A stretch of DNA of 64,000 nt, taken from Myxococcus xanthus (GTDB taxonomy: Bacteria > Myxococcota > Myxococcia > Myxococcales > Myxococcaceae). The stretch spans positions 372,001 to 436,000 of the forward strand of contig NZ_FNOH01000004.1 in assembly GCF_900106535.1 (NCBI RefSeq), in the 5' to 3' direction. The notes below the pieces were generated by a model. That model did not search any database, had not been told where the DNA came from, and worked only from the letters and a program-made list of their open reading frames with translations. This document shows positions 10,651-18,291 of this stretch, in pieces (the first letter of the stretch is position 1; each line of letters begins with the position of its first letter). Position numbers and translations under genes: made by a program.

Positions 10651-10676
10651 GGGGGTGTCAGCGGATGGACGCCCCC
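10651..10676 (+). terminator. Hairpin after the sigma-54 activator
   Basis: A 9-bp stem GGGGGTGTC / GACGCCCCC (one G-T pair) with an 8-base loop lies 20 bases after the stop codon. There is no T tract. Its position suggests a transcription end. Confidence 0.5.
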
Positions 10677-10708
10677 GCCCCGGGAAAATGTGGCCCACGG
10701 TGCATGGC

Positions 10709-10733
10709 CCTGAAGGGCGATAGACCCTTCAGG
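10709..10733 (+). promoter_or_regulatory. Perfect inverted repeat upstream of the ECF sigma gene
   Basis: A perfect 9-bp inverted repeat CCTGAAGGG / CCCTTCAGG is separated by 7 bases. It lies about 60 bases before the sigma-factor start and downstream of a separate hairpin. It may be a second terminator stem, an RNA leader structure or an operator. Sequence alone does not decide. Confidence 0.4.
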
Positions 10734-10791
10734 CAGCTCATTCGTTCCATGTCCTGTACGTCCACCCCGGCGTGTCAGGAGAGCACCCGTC

Positions 10792-11295
10792 ATGCACGCA
10801 TGCGCGCTTCCGCCGCTGTCCGAGTTGTATACCGAGCACCGCCCTCGCGCGTTGGCCATTGCCCGACGCATCGTCGGTGATACCGCCGACGCTGAAGACG
10901 TGGTGCAGGACGTCTTCGCCCGGCTCGCTCGCCGCGCCCCCGGCTACGGCGGCCGCGCGGCGTGGAGCACCTGGCTGCACCGGGTCATGGTGAACAGCAG
11001 CATCAACTGGCTGCGGGCGCGCAAGCGCCGAGACAGGCTGAGCCACGACGTCCAGGAGCCCCTGTCCCCCGAAGCCCTCGCCGTGGGCGCGGAGATGGAG
11101 CGCCACTTCGGTGAGGCGATGGAGGACATCAACGAGCAGCAGCGCCAGGTGCTCTACCTGCGCGAGGTGCGCGGCCTGAGCTACCCGGAAATCGCCCGGC
11201 TGCTGCGCATCCCCGAAGGCACGGTGAAGAGCACGCTCCACCGCGCCCGCCAGCGCACGCTCTCCCTGATGGAAGAGCGCGGCCAGCAGCCCTGA
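10792..11295 (+). CDS. ECF-type RNA polymerase sigma factor
   Basis: The protein is 167 residues. Region 2 spans about residues 10-75 (IVGDTADAEDVVQDVFARLAR is the typical DAEDxxQ helix). Region 4 spans about 105-158 (QVLYLREVRGLSYPEIARLL then IPEGTVKSTLHRARQR). There is no region 3, so this is group IV (ECF). No obvious anti-sigma gene is adjacent on the same strand, and the next gene is convergent. Target promoters cannot be inferred from the window. Confidence 0.93.
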   Translation: MHACALPPLSELYTEHRPRALAIARRIVGDTADAEDVVQDVFARLARRAPGYGGRAAWSTWLHRVMVNSSINWLRARKRRDRLSHDVQEPLSPEALAVGAEMERHFGEAMEDINEQQRQVLYLREVRGLSYPEIARLLRIPEGTVKSTLHRARQRTLSLMEERGQQP

Positions 11296-11310
11296 GGGCC
11301 AGGGACGGGC

Positions 11311-11967
11311 TCAGTCCTCGCTCTTCGAGCCGACGAACTGGTCCGCCTTCTCCTTGAAGAGGACGTTGAAGCTGGTGAGCGAGCCGTAGACGCGGGTGAT
11401 GTAGCTCTGCATCTCCACCTTCTCCGCGTCCGACAGCTTCGGGTGCGCGTTGAGCTTCTGCTCCAGCACCCGAAGCCTGTCGCGCACCATGACGACCTTG
11501 TGGAACAGGCTGTCGATGGGCAGGTCCTTGGGCTGCAGCTCGGTGTTGGCGGGCACCAGCCGCATCGTGCCGCCCTCCCACTTGTTGGCCAGGGGCGGCG
11601 CGTCCAGCAAGCCGGACGCCTCCCGGAAGATGTCCATCAGCTCTTCACGCGTCATGCTCAACCCTTCCAGGTCCACCACGTCGTTGGGGTCCGCGCGACG
11701 CCGCACCACCACCGGCGCCACGCTGCGCGCGGTCCGCTCGCGCGCGGGTGCAACCGCTGAGGGGGCCGCGCTTCCCCGAGGCGTGTACTTGTCGCAAATG
11801 GGCGCGGACGGGGGAAAGTTGCCCCGCCACGAGTGCAGCCGGCACGCGCCCACCCAGCCCCGGCGCTCATCCACCGACTGCGGGCTGAACAGCTTGCAAT
11901 TGCCACACACGCGCTCTTCCGGCTTGAAGACCGGAAAAGGAAGCGAGCCGTCCCCCGCGTCCGACAT
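11311..11967 (-). CDS. Four-cysteine protein of unknown function
   Basis: The protein is 218 residues. The start at 11967 overlaps the stop of the peptidase gene (ATGA), so the two are probably translationally coupled. Cysteines at 21, 24, 42 and 58 (VCGNCKLF, GACRLHSW, APICDKY) could bind zinc or an iron-sulfur cluster. The C-terminal 100 residues are helical and charged, with a coiled-coil-like stretch around LRVLEQKLNAHPKLSDAEK. No signal peptide is seen, so it is probably cytoplasmic. I do not recognise the family. Confidence 0.82.
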   Translation of the reverse strand: MSDAGDGSLPFPVFKPEERVCGNCKLFSPQSVDERRGWVGACRLHSWRGNFPPSAPICDKYTPRGSAAPSAVAPARERTARSVAPVVVRRRADPNDVVDLEGLSMTREELMDIFREASGLLDAPPLANKWEGGTMRLVPANTELQPKDLPIDSLFHKVVMVRDRLRVLEQKLNAHPKLSDAEKVEMQSYITRVYGSLTSFNVLFKEKADQFVGSKSED

Positions 11968-14144
11968 CAGCGCGTCTCCCCCGCCACCGGCGGGCCCTTG
12001 CGCACGCCCAGCTCGCGCAGCAGCACGTCCGCGTCCTCCACCTGGTCCAGCATCCAGAGGATGTAGCGCACGTCCACGTTGACGTTGCGAGCCACGTCCG
12101 GGTTGTAGCCGAAGTCGTTGGCCACGTTCTCCCAGACGCGGTCGAAGTTGACGCCCACGAGCTGGCCCTTGCCGTTGACGGTGGGGCTGCCGGAGTTGCC
12201 GCCGGTGGTGTCCGCGTCCGACAGGAAGTTCACCGGGATGTCCTTCAGCTTCTTGTCCTGCCACGCGCCAAAGCGCTTCGCCTCGGCGACCTTGGAGACC
12301 TTCTCCGGCACGTCGAAGGGCTCCTCGCCGGTGTGCTTGGCCAGCATGCCCGACAGCGTCGTCTGCGGCGTGTAGATGGCGCCGTCCCGCGGCGCGTAGC
12401 CCTGCACCTTGGCGAAGCTGACGCGCAGCGTGCTGTTGGCGTCGGGGGCCACCGGCTTGCCCGCGTGCGCCAGCACCGCCTTGCGCCACTCCGGCCGCAA
12501 CCGCAGCGCGGCGCCCTGGCGCTTGTCCTTCACCTCGTCCAGCGCGGCCTGCTCCTTCGCCAGGTCCAGGCCGAACGCGAGCAGCGGATCCTTGCGCGCC
12601 TCGAGCTGGCCCACCGACTCGGTGGCCATCTTCATGCGCTCGTCCAGCGTCAGCACCTTGGAGCCCGCGTACATGGCGTCAATCTTCGCCAGGACGTCCT
12701 TCTCCGAGAACGTCTTGCCGAAGTGCTTGTCCACCGCGGCGATGCGCTCCTCGGCGCCCAGCGCCTGCGCGCGGCGCACGAAGGCCAGCAGCAGCTGACG
12801 CTCGGCGGGGAGGAACAGGTTCTTCTGGTCGCGCTCCAGCCGGTCCTTGATGCGGACGTGCTCGCGCTCCATGTACTCCGGGCGGCGCTCCAGGTCCGGC
12901 TTCGCGCGCTCCGCGGCCAGCCGCGACACCACCACCGCCAGGGCCGGGCCCCGCGCCAGGCGCGACGATGCGGCCAGGAGGAACTCACGGTCGAAGGACT
13001 TCGCGATGGCGGACTGTTCGACGAGCAGCGCGGCCCGCGCGTCCAGCGCCGGCTGCCACTTCGCGCCCGCCTTCTTGGCCCACACCGCGACGGCGGCTTC
13101 CGCCTCGCGCTGCTTCTCCACGATGTGGCCGCGCTTCAGGCCGGCGAGCTGACCGCCCGAGTTCTTGTAGACGTTGTGCAGGCCCTTGAGCTGCGAGGCG
13201 ACGGCAATCTTGCCCGCGGGGTCCTTCTCCCCTTCCGCTTCGAGGATGCGGATGGCCTCGCCGAACACGTCGCGCATGCGCGGGTAGAGGCGGGACTGGC
13301 GCTCGGCCATCTCCTCCGCGAGCAGCGCGCGGTACGTCATGCCCGGGTAGCCCAGCACCATGACGAAGTCGTTGGGCTTCACGCCCTGGGTGGCCAGCGG
13401 GAAGAAGAATTCCGCCTTGTAGGGGACGTTCTTGTCGCTGTACGGCGCGGAGGTGCCGTCCGGCGCGGTGTACGCACGAAGGATGGCGAAGTCACCGGTG
13501 TGGCGCGGCCACATCCAGTTGTCCTCCTCGCCGCCGTACTCACCCACCGCGCGCGGCGGCGCGTAGACGAGCCGCACGTCGGTGAGCTCCACCGCATCCA
13601 CCAGCGTGTAGTTGACGCCGCCATCGAAGGTGGCCACCTGGCAGCGGGTGGCGGGGCGCTTCTCGCACTCGGCGACCAGCTCCTTCTGCTTCCGCTCGAT
13701 GGCCTTGTAGCGCGTGATGTCGTCCGCGTCCGCGGGCACCGCGGCGAGCACCGTCTTCGTCACATCGGTGAAGCTGCGCGGGACCTGGACGCGCGAGCCC
13801 TTGCCGGGCAGTTCGTCCTCGCGCTTGGAGGCGAGGAAGCCCTGGGTGATGAGGTCGCGCTGCGGCGTGCTGTGCTCCTGGATGACGCCGAAGGCACAGT
13901 GGTGGTTGGTGATGACCAACCCCGAGGCGGCGATGAACGCGCCCGAGCACCCGCCGACGTTGACCGCGCCCGCAAGCAGGCCCGTGCCACGCTTCGGGTC
14001 CCAGAGCTTCTTGGGGGAGACCTGGAGGCCCTGGGCGCGTAGCCACGCCGGGTCCAGCTCCAGGACCTGCTGGGGAGTCCACTTGCCTTCCCCGGCCAGA
14101 GCGGGGGCAGCCACGAGCGACAGAAGGAGGAGCGTCTTCTTCAT
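11967..14144 (-). CDS. S46 family dipeptidyl-peptidase (DPP7/DPP11 type)
   Basis: The protein is 725 residues with a cleavable signal peptide (MKKTLLLLSLVAAPALA). The S46 chymotrypsin-like triad is visible: His in TNHHC (residues 79-83), Asp in RHTGDF, and Ser651 in GGNSGSP. The family removes dipeptides from N-termini of peptides in the periplasm. An Arg lies 18 residues after the catalytic Ser (VNFDRVW), the position that gives DPP11 its Asp/Glu preference, while DPP7 has Gly. I therefore infer acidic P1 specificity. In a predatory, peptide-feeding bacterium this fits nutrient processing. Confidence 0.93.
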   Translation of the reverse strand: MKKTLLLLSLVAAPALAGEGKWTPQQVLELDPAWLRAQGLQVSPKKLWDPKRGTGLLAGAVNVGGCSGAFIAASGLVITNHHCAFGVIQEHSTPQRDLITQGFLASKREDELPGKGSRVQVPRSFTDVTKTVLAAVPADADDITRYKAIERKQKELVAECEKRPATRCQVATFDGGVNYTLVDAVELTDVRLVYAPPRAVGEYGGEEDNWMWPRHTGDFAILRAYTAPDGTSAPYSDKNVPYKAEFFFPLATQGVKPNDFVMVLGYPGMTYRALLAEEMAERQSRLYPRMRDVFGEAIRILEAEGEKDPAGKIAVASQLKGLHNVYKNSGGQLAGLKRGHIVEKQREAEAAVAVWAKKAGAKWQPALDARAALLVEQSAIAKSFDREFLLAASSRLARGPALAVVVSRLAAERAKPDLERRPEYMEREHVRIKDRLERDQKNLFLPAERQLLLAFVRRAQALGAEERIAAVDKHFGKTFSEKDVLAKIDAMYAGSKVLTLDERMKMATESVGQLEARKDPLLAFGLDLAKEQAALDEVKDKRQGAALRLRPEWRKAVLAHAGKPVAPDANSTLRVSFAKVQGYAPRDGAIYTPQTTLSGMLAKHTGEEPFDVPEKVSKVAEAKRFGAWQDKKLKDIPVNFLSDADTTGGNSGSPTVNGKGQLVGVNFDRVWENVANDFGYNPDVARNVNVDVRYILWMLDQVEDADVLLRELGVRKGPPVAGETR

Positions 14145-14280
14145 GGTGTCCCCTCCCTACTCCGTCCGGCGCCCGCAAGCGAATCCCTTCGCCGTGACGC
14201 TTCGCGGCCAGGAGGCCGGGCTTTTTCGTGGAAGACGAACCCGGATTAAGTGTTGGGGTGTCCCAGGAGGGGAGCGACCG

Positions 14281-15018
14281 ATGCGGACCGCCAGCGGTGC
14301 ACAGCTCGATTTCGGCCGGTTGGCCTTGCTCGCCCTCATGCTGGGGGTGGGCTGGTATTTCTGGGATTCACCCGCCCTGTGGCCCATGAAGGTGCTGGTG
14401 GTGATGATGCACGAGAGCGGGCACGCCCTGGCGACGCTGCTGGTGGGCGGCTCCGTGGACCGCATCCACCTGGCGGCCAACGAGTCGGGCTCCTGCCTGT
14501 CTCGCCTGCCGCCCGGGCTGTTCGCCAAGGTGGCCGTCTACTCGGGGGGGTACCTGGGCAGCGCGGTGGCGGGCGCGGGGCTGATGCTGGCCACCTTCCG
14601 CTTCCGGCTCCGCCGCTGGGTGCTGGGCACCGCCAGCGTGTGGCTCACCGTCATGGGCCTGGTGTACGCGGGGGACGGCTTCACCCTGCTCTTCTGCCTG
14701 GGCACGGCCGTGGTGCTGGCCCTGGGCGCGAAGTTCCTGCCGGATGGGGTGGTTGACGCGCTGAACCTGTTCATCGCGGCCTTCACGGCGCTGTATGCGC
14801 TGTTCGACTTGCGCTCGGACTTGTGGAACAGCGCGGTGCGCTCGCAGAGTGACGCGGCGCTCCTGGCGGACCTCACCTACGTGCCCGCCGTGGTGTGGGC
14901 GGCGCTGTGGTCGCTGATCGCCATCGGACTGCTGGCGGTGGCGGCGTACACGTCCCTGCACGCCAGGCCCAAGGGGCTCCAGATGCCTTCCATCACGGCG
15001 CGGGCGCGACGGGTGTAG
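14281..15018 (+). CDS. Membrane M50B-like metalloprotease
   Basis: The protein is 245 residues from ATG 14281, preceded by AGGAGGGGA. It has about six hydrophobic segments. The first carries the zinc motif HESGH (residues 44-48), typical of M50/M50B-like site-2-type proteases. It is divergent from the S46 gene. Its last ten codons (ending SITARARRV-stop) lie in a 37-bp repeat that recurs after the downstream toxin/immunity pair. Confidence 0.85.
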   Translation: MRTASGAQLDFGRLALLALMLGVGWYFWDSPALWPMKVLVVMMHESGHALATLLVGGSVDRIHLAANESGSCLSRLPPGLFAKVAVYSGGYLGSAVAGAGLMLATFRFRLRRWVLGTASVWLTVMGLVYAGDGFTLLFCLGTAVVLALGAKFLPDGVVDALNLFIAAFTALYALFDLRSDLWNSAVRSQSDAALLADLTYVPAVVWAALWSLIAIGLLAVAAYTSLHARPKGLQMPSITARARRV

Positions 15019-15021
15019 CGC
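14985..15021 (+). repeat. Direct repeat flanking the toxin/immunity cassette (left copy)
   Basis: These 37 bp cover the last codons and stop of the M50-like gene. They match 16487-16523 with three mismatches. They bracket sitA/sitI-like genes and look like the target duplication or recombination site of the cassette. Confidence 0.8.
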
Positions 15022-15054
15022 CTCCGGCTATCAACCACGCGATAGACTTCTCCG

Positions 15055-15729
15055 ATGATGCGGACATTTCTGGTCTCTGCATTCTCGGTGCTCGCGCTGT
15101 CTTTTCTGGGGTGCTCCAACGCCGCGAGGATGCCCGCGCCCGAGGCGTGGGAGTCCGCGGAGGAGATGTGCACCACCGCAGATGATGCCCATTGCGGCTC
15201 ACTGCTGTGTCATGGCGACGCGTGCGGACTCTATCGCTGCGAAGACGTGCCTGGAGCTGTGGAACTGGCGCGATTCCCGCCTGCGCGTCCTCCCGCGGCG
15301 GCTGCGGCGCCTGGGCGCGGTCCCCGAAGGAATTGGGGAGGAGGCCAGAACCTTCCACGGGGCGCCGTCATGGTGTTCCCCAACTGGAACGGCGCTGCCG
15401 GCTGGGTGGTGCCACCTTCACGTGGGCTCACAGCCGGGCGGTGGGAGAAGCACCACATCTTCCCCCAGGCCAGAGACCTGGCGGAGTGGTTCAGGGATAG
15501 AGGGCTCAGGATTCACGACTACACACTTCCGATTCCTCGAGACATTCATCAGCGGATTCACAAAGGGGGAGAGAGTGGCGGGGCATGGAACCGAGCCTGG
15601 CGCGAGTTCAGACTCCGCAACGAGAACGCAAGCCCCGAGGAGATCTTCAAGCACGCCGGCGAACTCATCTACCGCTTCCAGCTCATGGGCGGGCCCATTC
15701 GCGCCTACCATTCCAAGCCAGGTACTTGA
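15055..15729 (+). CDS. SitA6-like lipoprotein polymorphic toxin
   Basis: The protein is 224 residues. The signal peptide ends in lipobox SFLGC (Cys20), followed by a Cys-rich segment (residues 39-62, including MCTTADDAHC and CHGDACGLYRC) as in the TIGR02269-type Myxococcus lipoproteins. A Pro/Ala linker precedes a C-terminal domain with EKHHIFPQ (131-138) and LPIPRDIHQRIHKG, resembling HNH-like nuclease toxins. SitA proteins are delivered to kin by TraA/TraB outer-membrane exchange and kill cells lacking the matching SitI. The next gene is a double-CXXCG protein, the known partner type. The cassette is flanked by direct repeats. Confidence 0.85.
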   Translation: MMRTFLVSAFSVLALSFLGCSNAARMPAPEAWESAEEMCTTADDAHCGSLLCHGDACGLYRCEDVPGAVELARFPPARPPAAAAAPGRGPRRNWGGGQNLPRGAVMVFPNWNGAAGWVVPPSRGLTAGRWEKHHIFPQARDLAEWFRDRGLRIHDYTLPIPRDIHQRIHKGGESGGAWNRAWREFRLRNENASPEEIFKHAGELIYRFQLMGGPIRAYHSKPGT

Positions 15730-15741
15730 GAGATTGAGTGC

Positions 15742-16461
15742 ATGATGCGGTTCTTCTGGATACGCGAGGAGCGGACTCCGTCCTTCAACGGCAGCTTCGA
15801 CGCCACACACAAGTGGCGCCTGCCCGGCGTGAAGTGCGATGCCTGTGGAGTCACGTGGGGTGGGGCCGGGCACCAGTACCCAGGGGTGGACCTGTCTCAC
15901 GTGCCCGAGCGGTCACGCTTCGTGCGCCCCTGGCCTGTTCCCGTTTCGGAGCTCGCGCAACTGCGAGCGCTGGTTCGCCCCTGGGTGCCCCCTGGCGTGC
16001 CACTTCCGCCAGGCACGCATCTGGGGCCTCTTGAAGGCACAGCCTCTGGGCGATTCGGCCCACTGACGTCACAGGGGGATATTCTGTGGGTCGTGCGACG
16101 GGATGCCCTCGAGCGGCTTCAAGCCGAAGGCGTCAGGGGGCTGCTCGGCTGCAAGACGGAATTGAGGTTTCGCCAGAAGGAGCCGCCGGAGTTGCTGGAA
16201 CTCCAAATCGAACCGCGCGGCCGACTCCATGCGGACTGCCTTCCCTCCGACCTCGCTCCACCATGCGACGCCTGCGGCCGGGTCACGCTTCGATTGCCGG
16301 ACGCGCCCCTTCTCGACGCAGCATCCCTGCCCATCGACCGCGATGTCTTCCGCGTAGGGGACTACGCCACCGTCATCGTTTGCACTGAACGGTTCATGGA
16401 GACAGTGCGCCAGCTCGGTCTGGAAGGAATGGCCTTTCGCGAGATTCCCACACGCGGATGA
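15742..16461 (+). CDS. SitI6-like double-CXXCG immunity protein
   Basis: The protein is 239 residues with no signal peptide, so it is cytoplasmic. Two zinc-ribbon-like CXXCG motifs are visible: CDACG at 32-36 and CDACG at 175-179. This is the Myxococcus double-CXXCG family. It follows the toxin gene by 12 bases. By family and position it should neutralise the co-encoded toxin. The start could be ATG 15742 or 15745. Confidence 0.85.
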   Translation: MMRFFWIREERTPSFNGSFDATHKWRLPGVKCDACGVTWGGAGHQYPGVDLSHVPERSRFVRPWPVPVSELAQLRALVRPWVPPGVPLPPGTHLGPLEGTASGRFGPLTSQGDILWVVRRDALERLQAEGVRGLLGCKTELRFRQKEPPELLELQIEPRGRLHADCLPSDLAPPCDACGRVTLRLPDAPLLDAASLPIDRDVFRVGDYATVIVCTERFMETVRQLGLEGMAFREIPTRG

Positions 16462-16486
16462 CGCAGGAGTCCGCCGCCGTTCAGCG

Positions 16487-16523
16487 GCCCTCCATCACAG
16501 CGCGGGCGCGGCGGGTGTAGCGC
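16487..16523 (+). repeat. Direct repeat flanking the toxin/immunity cassette (right copy)
   Basis: This is the right copy of the 37-bp repeat at 14985-15021 (34/37 identical). It still encodes SITARARRV-stop in the same frame pattern but has no gene in front of it, so it is a displaced copy of the M50-like gene's 3' end. Confidence 0.8.
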
Positions 16524-16711
16524 GCGGGGGCCGGACGGCGTCGCGCCGGACACAGCGGCCCCTCCCACGGTCGTGCGGACGCCCCCCGTGGGTTGTCGAG
16601 TGAAGGCTGCCGCCTCATATCGAGGCCTCCGGCCCGTCCTGTCCCGTCCACCTCCGAGCCCGCCGGCCATCCAGCCCGCGAGCGGCTCCGGACGCGGCAC
16701 GAGGAGAGACG

Positions 16712-17644
16712 ATGAGACTTCCTGGCACGTGGCGCGCGTGGCTTCGCGGCGGACTCCTGCTGACCAGCGTGTGCGCCGTGGGCGGCACGGTCGCCACCCA
16801 GGCCGGGTGCGCGTCCGCGCCTGACAGCGCGGCCCGCGAGGACATCCCCCTGTCGCCCACTCCGCTCTACGGCAAGTTCGTCTGGCACGACCTCGTCACC
16901 GACAATCCCGCCGCCGCGAAACGCTTCTATCGCGACCTGTTCGGATGGGAGTTCGTGGACATCCGAGGCGGCCTCCGCCCCTACTCCCTCATCCGCGCCC
17001 AGGGGCGCTGGATTGGCGGCATCGTCCATCCGGCGAACGCCGCCGAGAAACGCGAAGGCGCGCTGTGGCTCGGCTACCTCTCCGTGCCCGACGTGGACCG
17101 CGCTGTCACCGAAGTAAGCGCGCGCGGCGGCAAGGCGCTCGACGGCCCCATCGACGTGCGGAACATCGGCCGGGCCGCGGTGGTCGCCGACCCGCAGGGC
17201 GCGGCGGTGGGCTTCGTGCGCTCCCGGCCCGGAGATCCGGCCGATACGGGCGTGCCGGATGAGGGCCAGTTCTTGTGGATGGAGTACCTGGCCCAGGACC
17301 CCGTCGCCGCGGCGGACTTCTACAAGGAGCTCCTGGGCTACGAGGTCCGAGATCGTCCACTCGGCGGCGGGCCCCACTACGTCCTCGCCCAGGGACAGCA
17401 TCCCCGAGGCGGCGTGCTGGCCAACCCGGTGAAAGGCGCGCGCCCCAACTGGCTCACCTATGTCCGCGTGAAGGACCCCGCGACGCTCGCTTCACGGGCC
17501 CAGGCCCTGGGGGGCCGCGTGCTGATGGCCCCGCGCCCGGACGCACGGGGTGGCTCGCTCGCGCTCATCGCCGACCCGAGCGGCGCGGTGCTCGCGCTCC
17601 AGCGCTACCCCTTCGAAACGTCCAAGTCCGCAACGGCGCCGTGA
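16712..17644 (+). CDS. Exported protein with two VOC (glyoxalase-fold) domains
   Basis: The protein is 310 residues from ATG 16712, preceded by GAGGAG. The N-terminal signal sequence ends near TQAGC (Cys33), a weak lipobox, so it may be a lipoprotein. Two VOC repeats follow: about residues 50-165 (FVWHDLVTDNPAAAKRFYRDLFGW) and 180-300 (FLWMEYLAQDPVAAADFYKELLGY). This resembles the 27-kDa antigen Cfp30B/glyoxalase-like group. Substrate unknown. Export is unusual for VOC proteins. Confidence 0.85.
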   Translation: MRLPGTWRAWLRGGLLLTSVCAVGGTVATQAGCASAPDSAAREDIPLSPTPLYGKFVWHDLVTDNPAAAKRFYRDLFGWEFVDIRGGLRPYSLIRAQGRWIGGIVHPANAAEKREGALWLGYLSVPDVDRAVTEVSARGGKALDGPIDVRNIGRAAVVADPQGAAVGFVRSRPGDPADTGVPDEGQFLWMEYLAQDPVAAADFYKELLGYEVRDRPLGGGPHYVLAQGQHPRGGVLANPVKGARPNWLTYVRVKDPATLASRAQALGGRVLMAPRPDARGGSLALIADPSGAVLALQRYPFETSKSATAP

Positions 17645-17670
17645 TGCGCCACCCTCGAGGAGAACCCCAC

Positions 17671-17868
17671 GTGCAACTGCGTCGACACCCTTCCCCCCGC
17701 TCGCTGTCCTGGACCGTCCTGATGGCCGGTGCCCTCCTCACGTCCGGATGCACGGACCAGCCCGCGGGCGTCGGACTCGGCTTCACCACGCCGTCGCCCT
17801 GGAACGCCACACCTCAGATGGAGATCACGACCACCTGGAACGGCGGACCGATGTACTGGGCGCCCTGA
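17671..17868 (+). CDS. Small lipoprotein
   Basis: The protein is 65 residues from GTG 17671, preceded by GAGGAGAA at a suitable distance. An alternative ATG at 17644 overlaps the previous stop. The signal sequence ends in lipobox LTSGC. The mature part is about 40 residues, rich in Thr, Pro and Trp. It probably forms an operon with the VOC gene. I know of no family. Confidence 0.6.
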   Translation: MQLRRHPSPRSLSWTVLMAGALLTSGCTDQPAGVGLGFTTPSPWNATPQMEITTTWNGGPMYWAP

Positions 17869-17907
17869 GCGCGGCCGCTTCCTCGCCGCGCGCATGGACT
17901 GCGGGGC

Positions 17908-18208
17908 ATGACGCGCGACGAGCAGATCATCCAGGAATGTCTTCGTGCCGCGGTCGAAGGGCCGTTCTTCCCTGACTGGGAGTTCCCGGCCCTGTTCGGA
18001 TTCGACCGAGCGAAGGCCGCCATCCTCGCGTCATGGCCCGTGTGGGATGATGGCAAGGCGCAGAGCCGCGCCATCAACAACACGCTGAACAACCTGCTCG
18101 GCTACCCGCACAAGAAATGGGCCCTGTGGCCCCAGTACATCTCGGCCTCGCCCGAAGAGGTCAAGGCCGTCTTCGCACGATGGCGCAAGCCCCCCCTGGG
18201 AGGACTGA
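17908..18208 (+). CDS. Hypothetical protein, probably frameshifted at its 3' end
   Basis: About 100 residues starting MTRDEQIIQECLRAAVEGP. The amino-acid texture is normal to about base 18195. After a run of seven C at 18190-18196 the open frame continues for almost 500 codons antisense to the real repeat-protein gene, which is not credible. With six C the frame would end WRKPPWED-stop at 18206-18208. Either a real 1-base frameshift or a homopolymer sequencing error is likely. I do not recognise the family. Confidence 0.55.
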
Positions 18209-18291
18209 GTGCCATCGCTCGACGAAGGGGAGAATGCCTCCCCGGAGGCGGGCGGCGGACCTCACCACCGCGCCTCCGAGGAGACGGCGCA

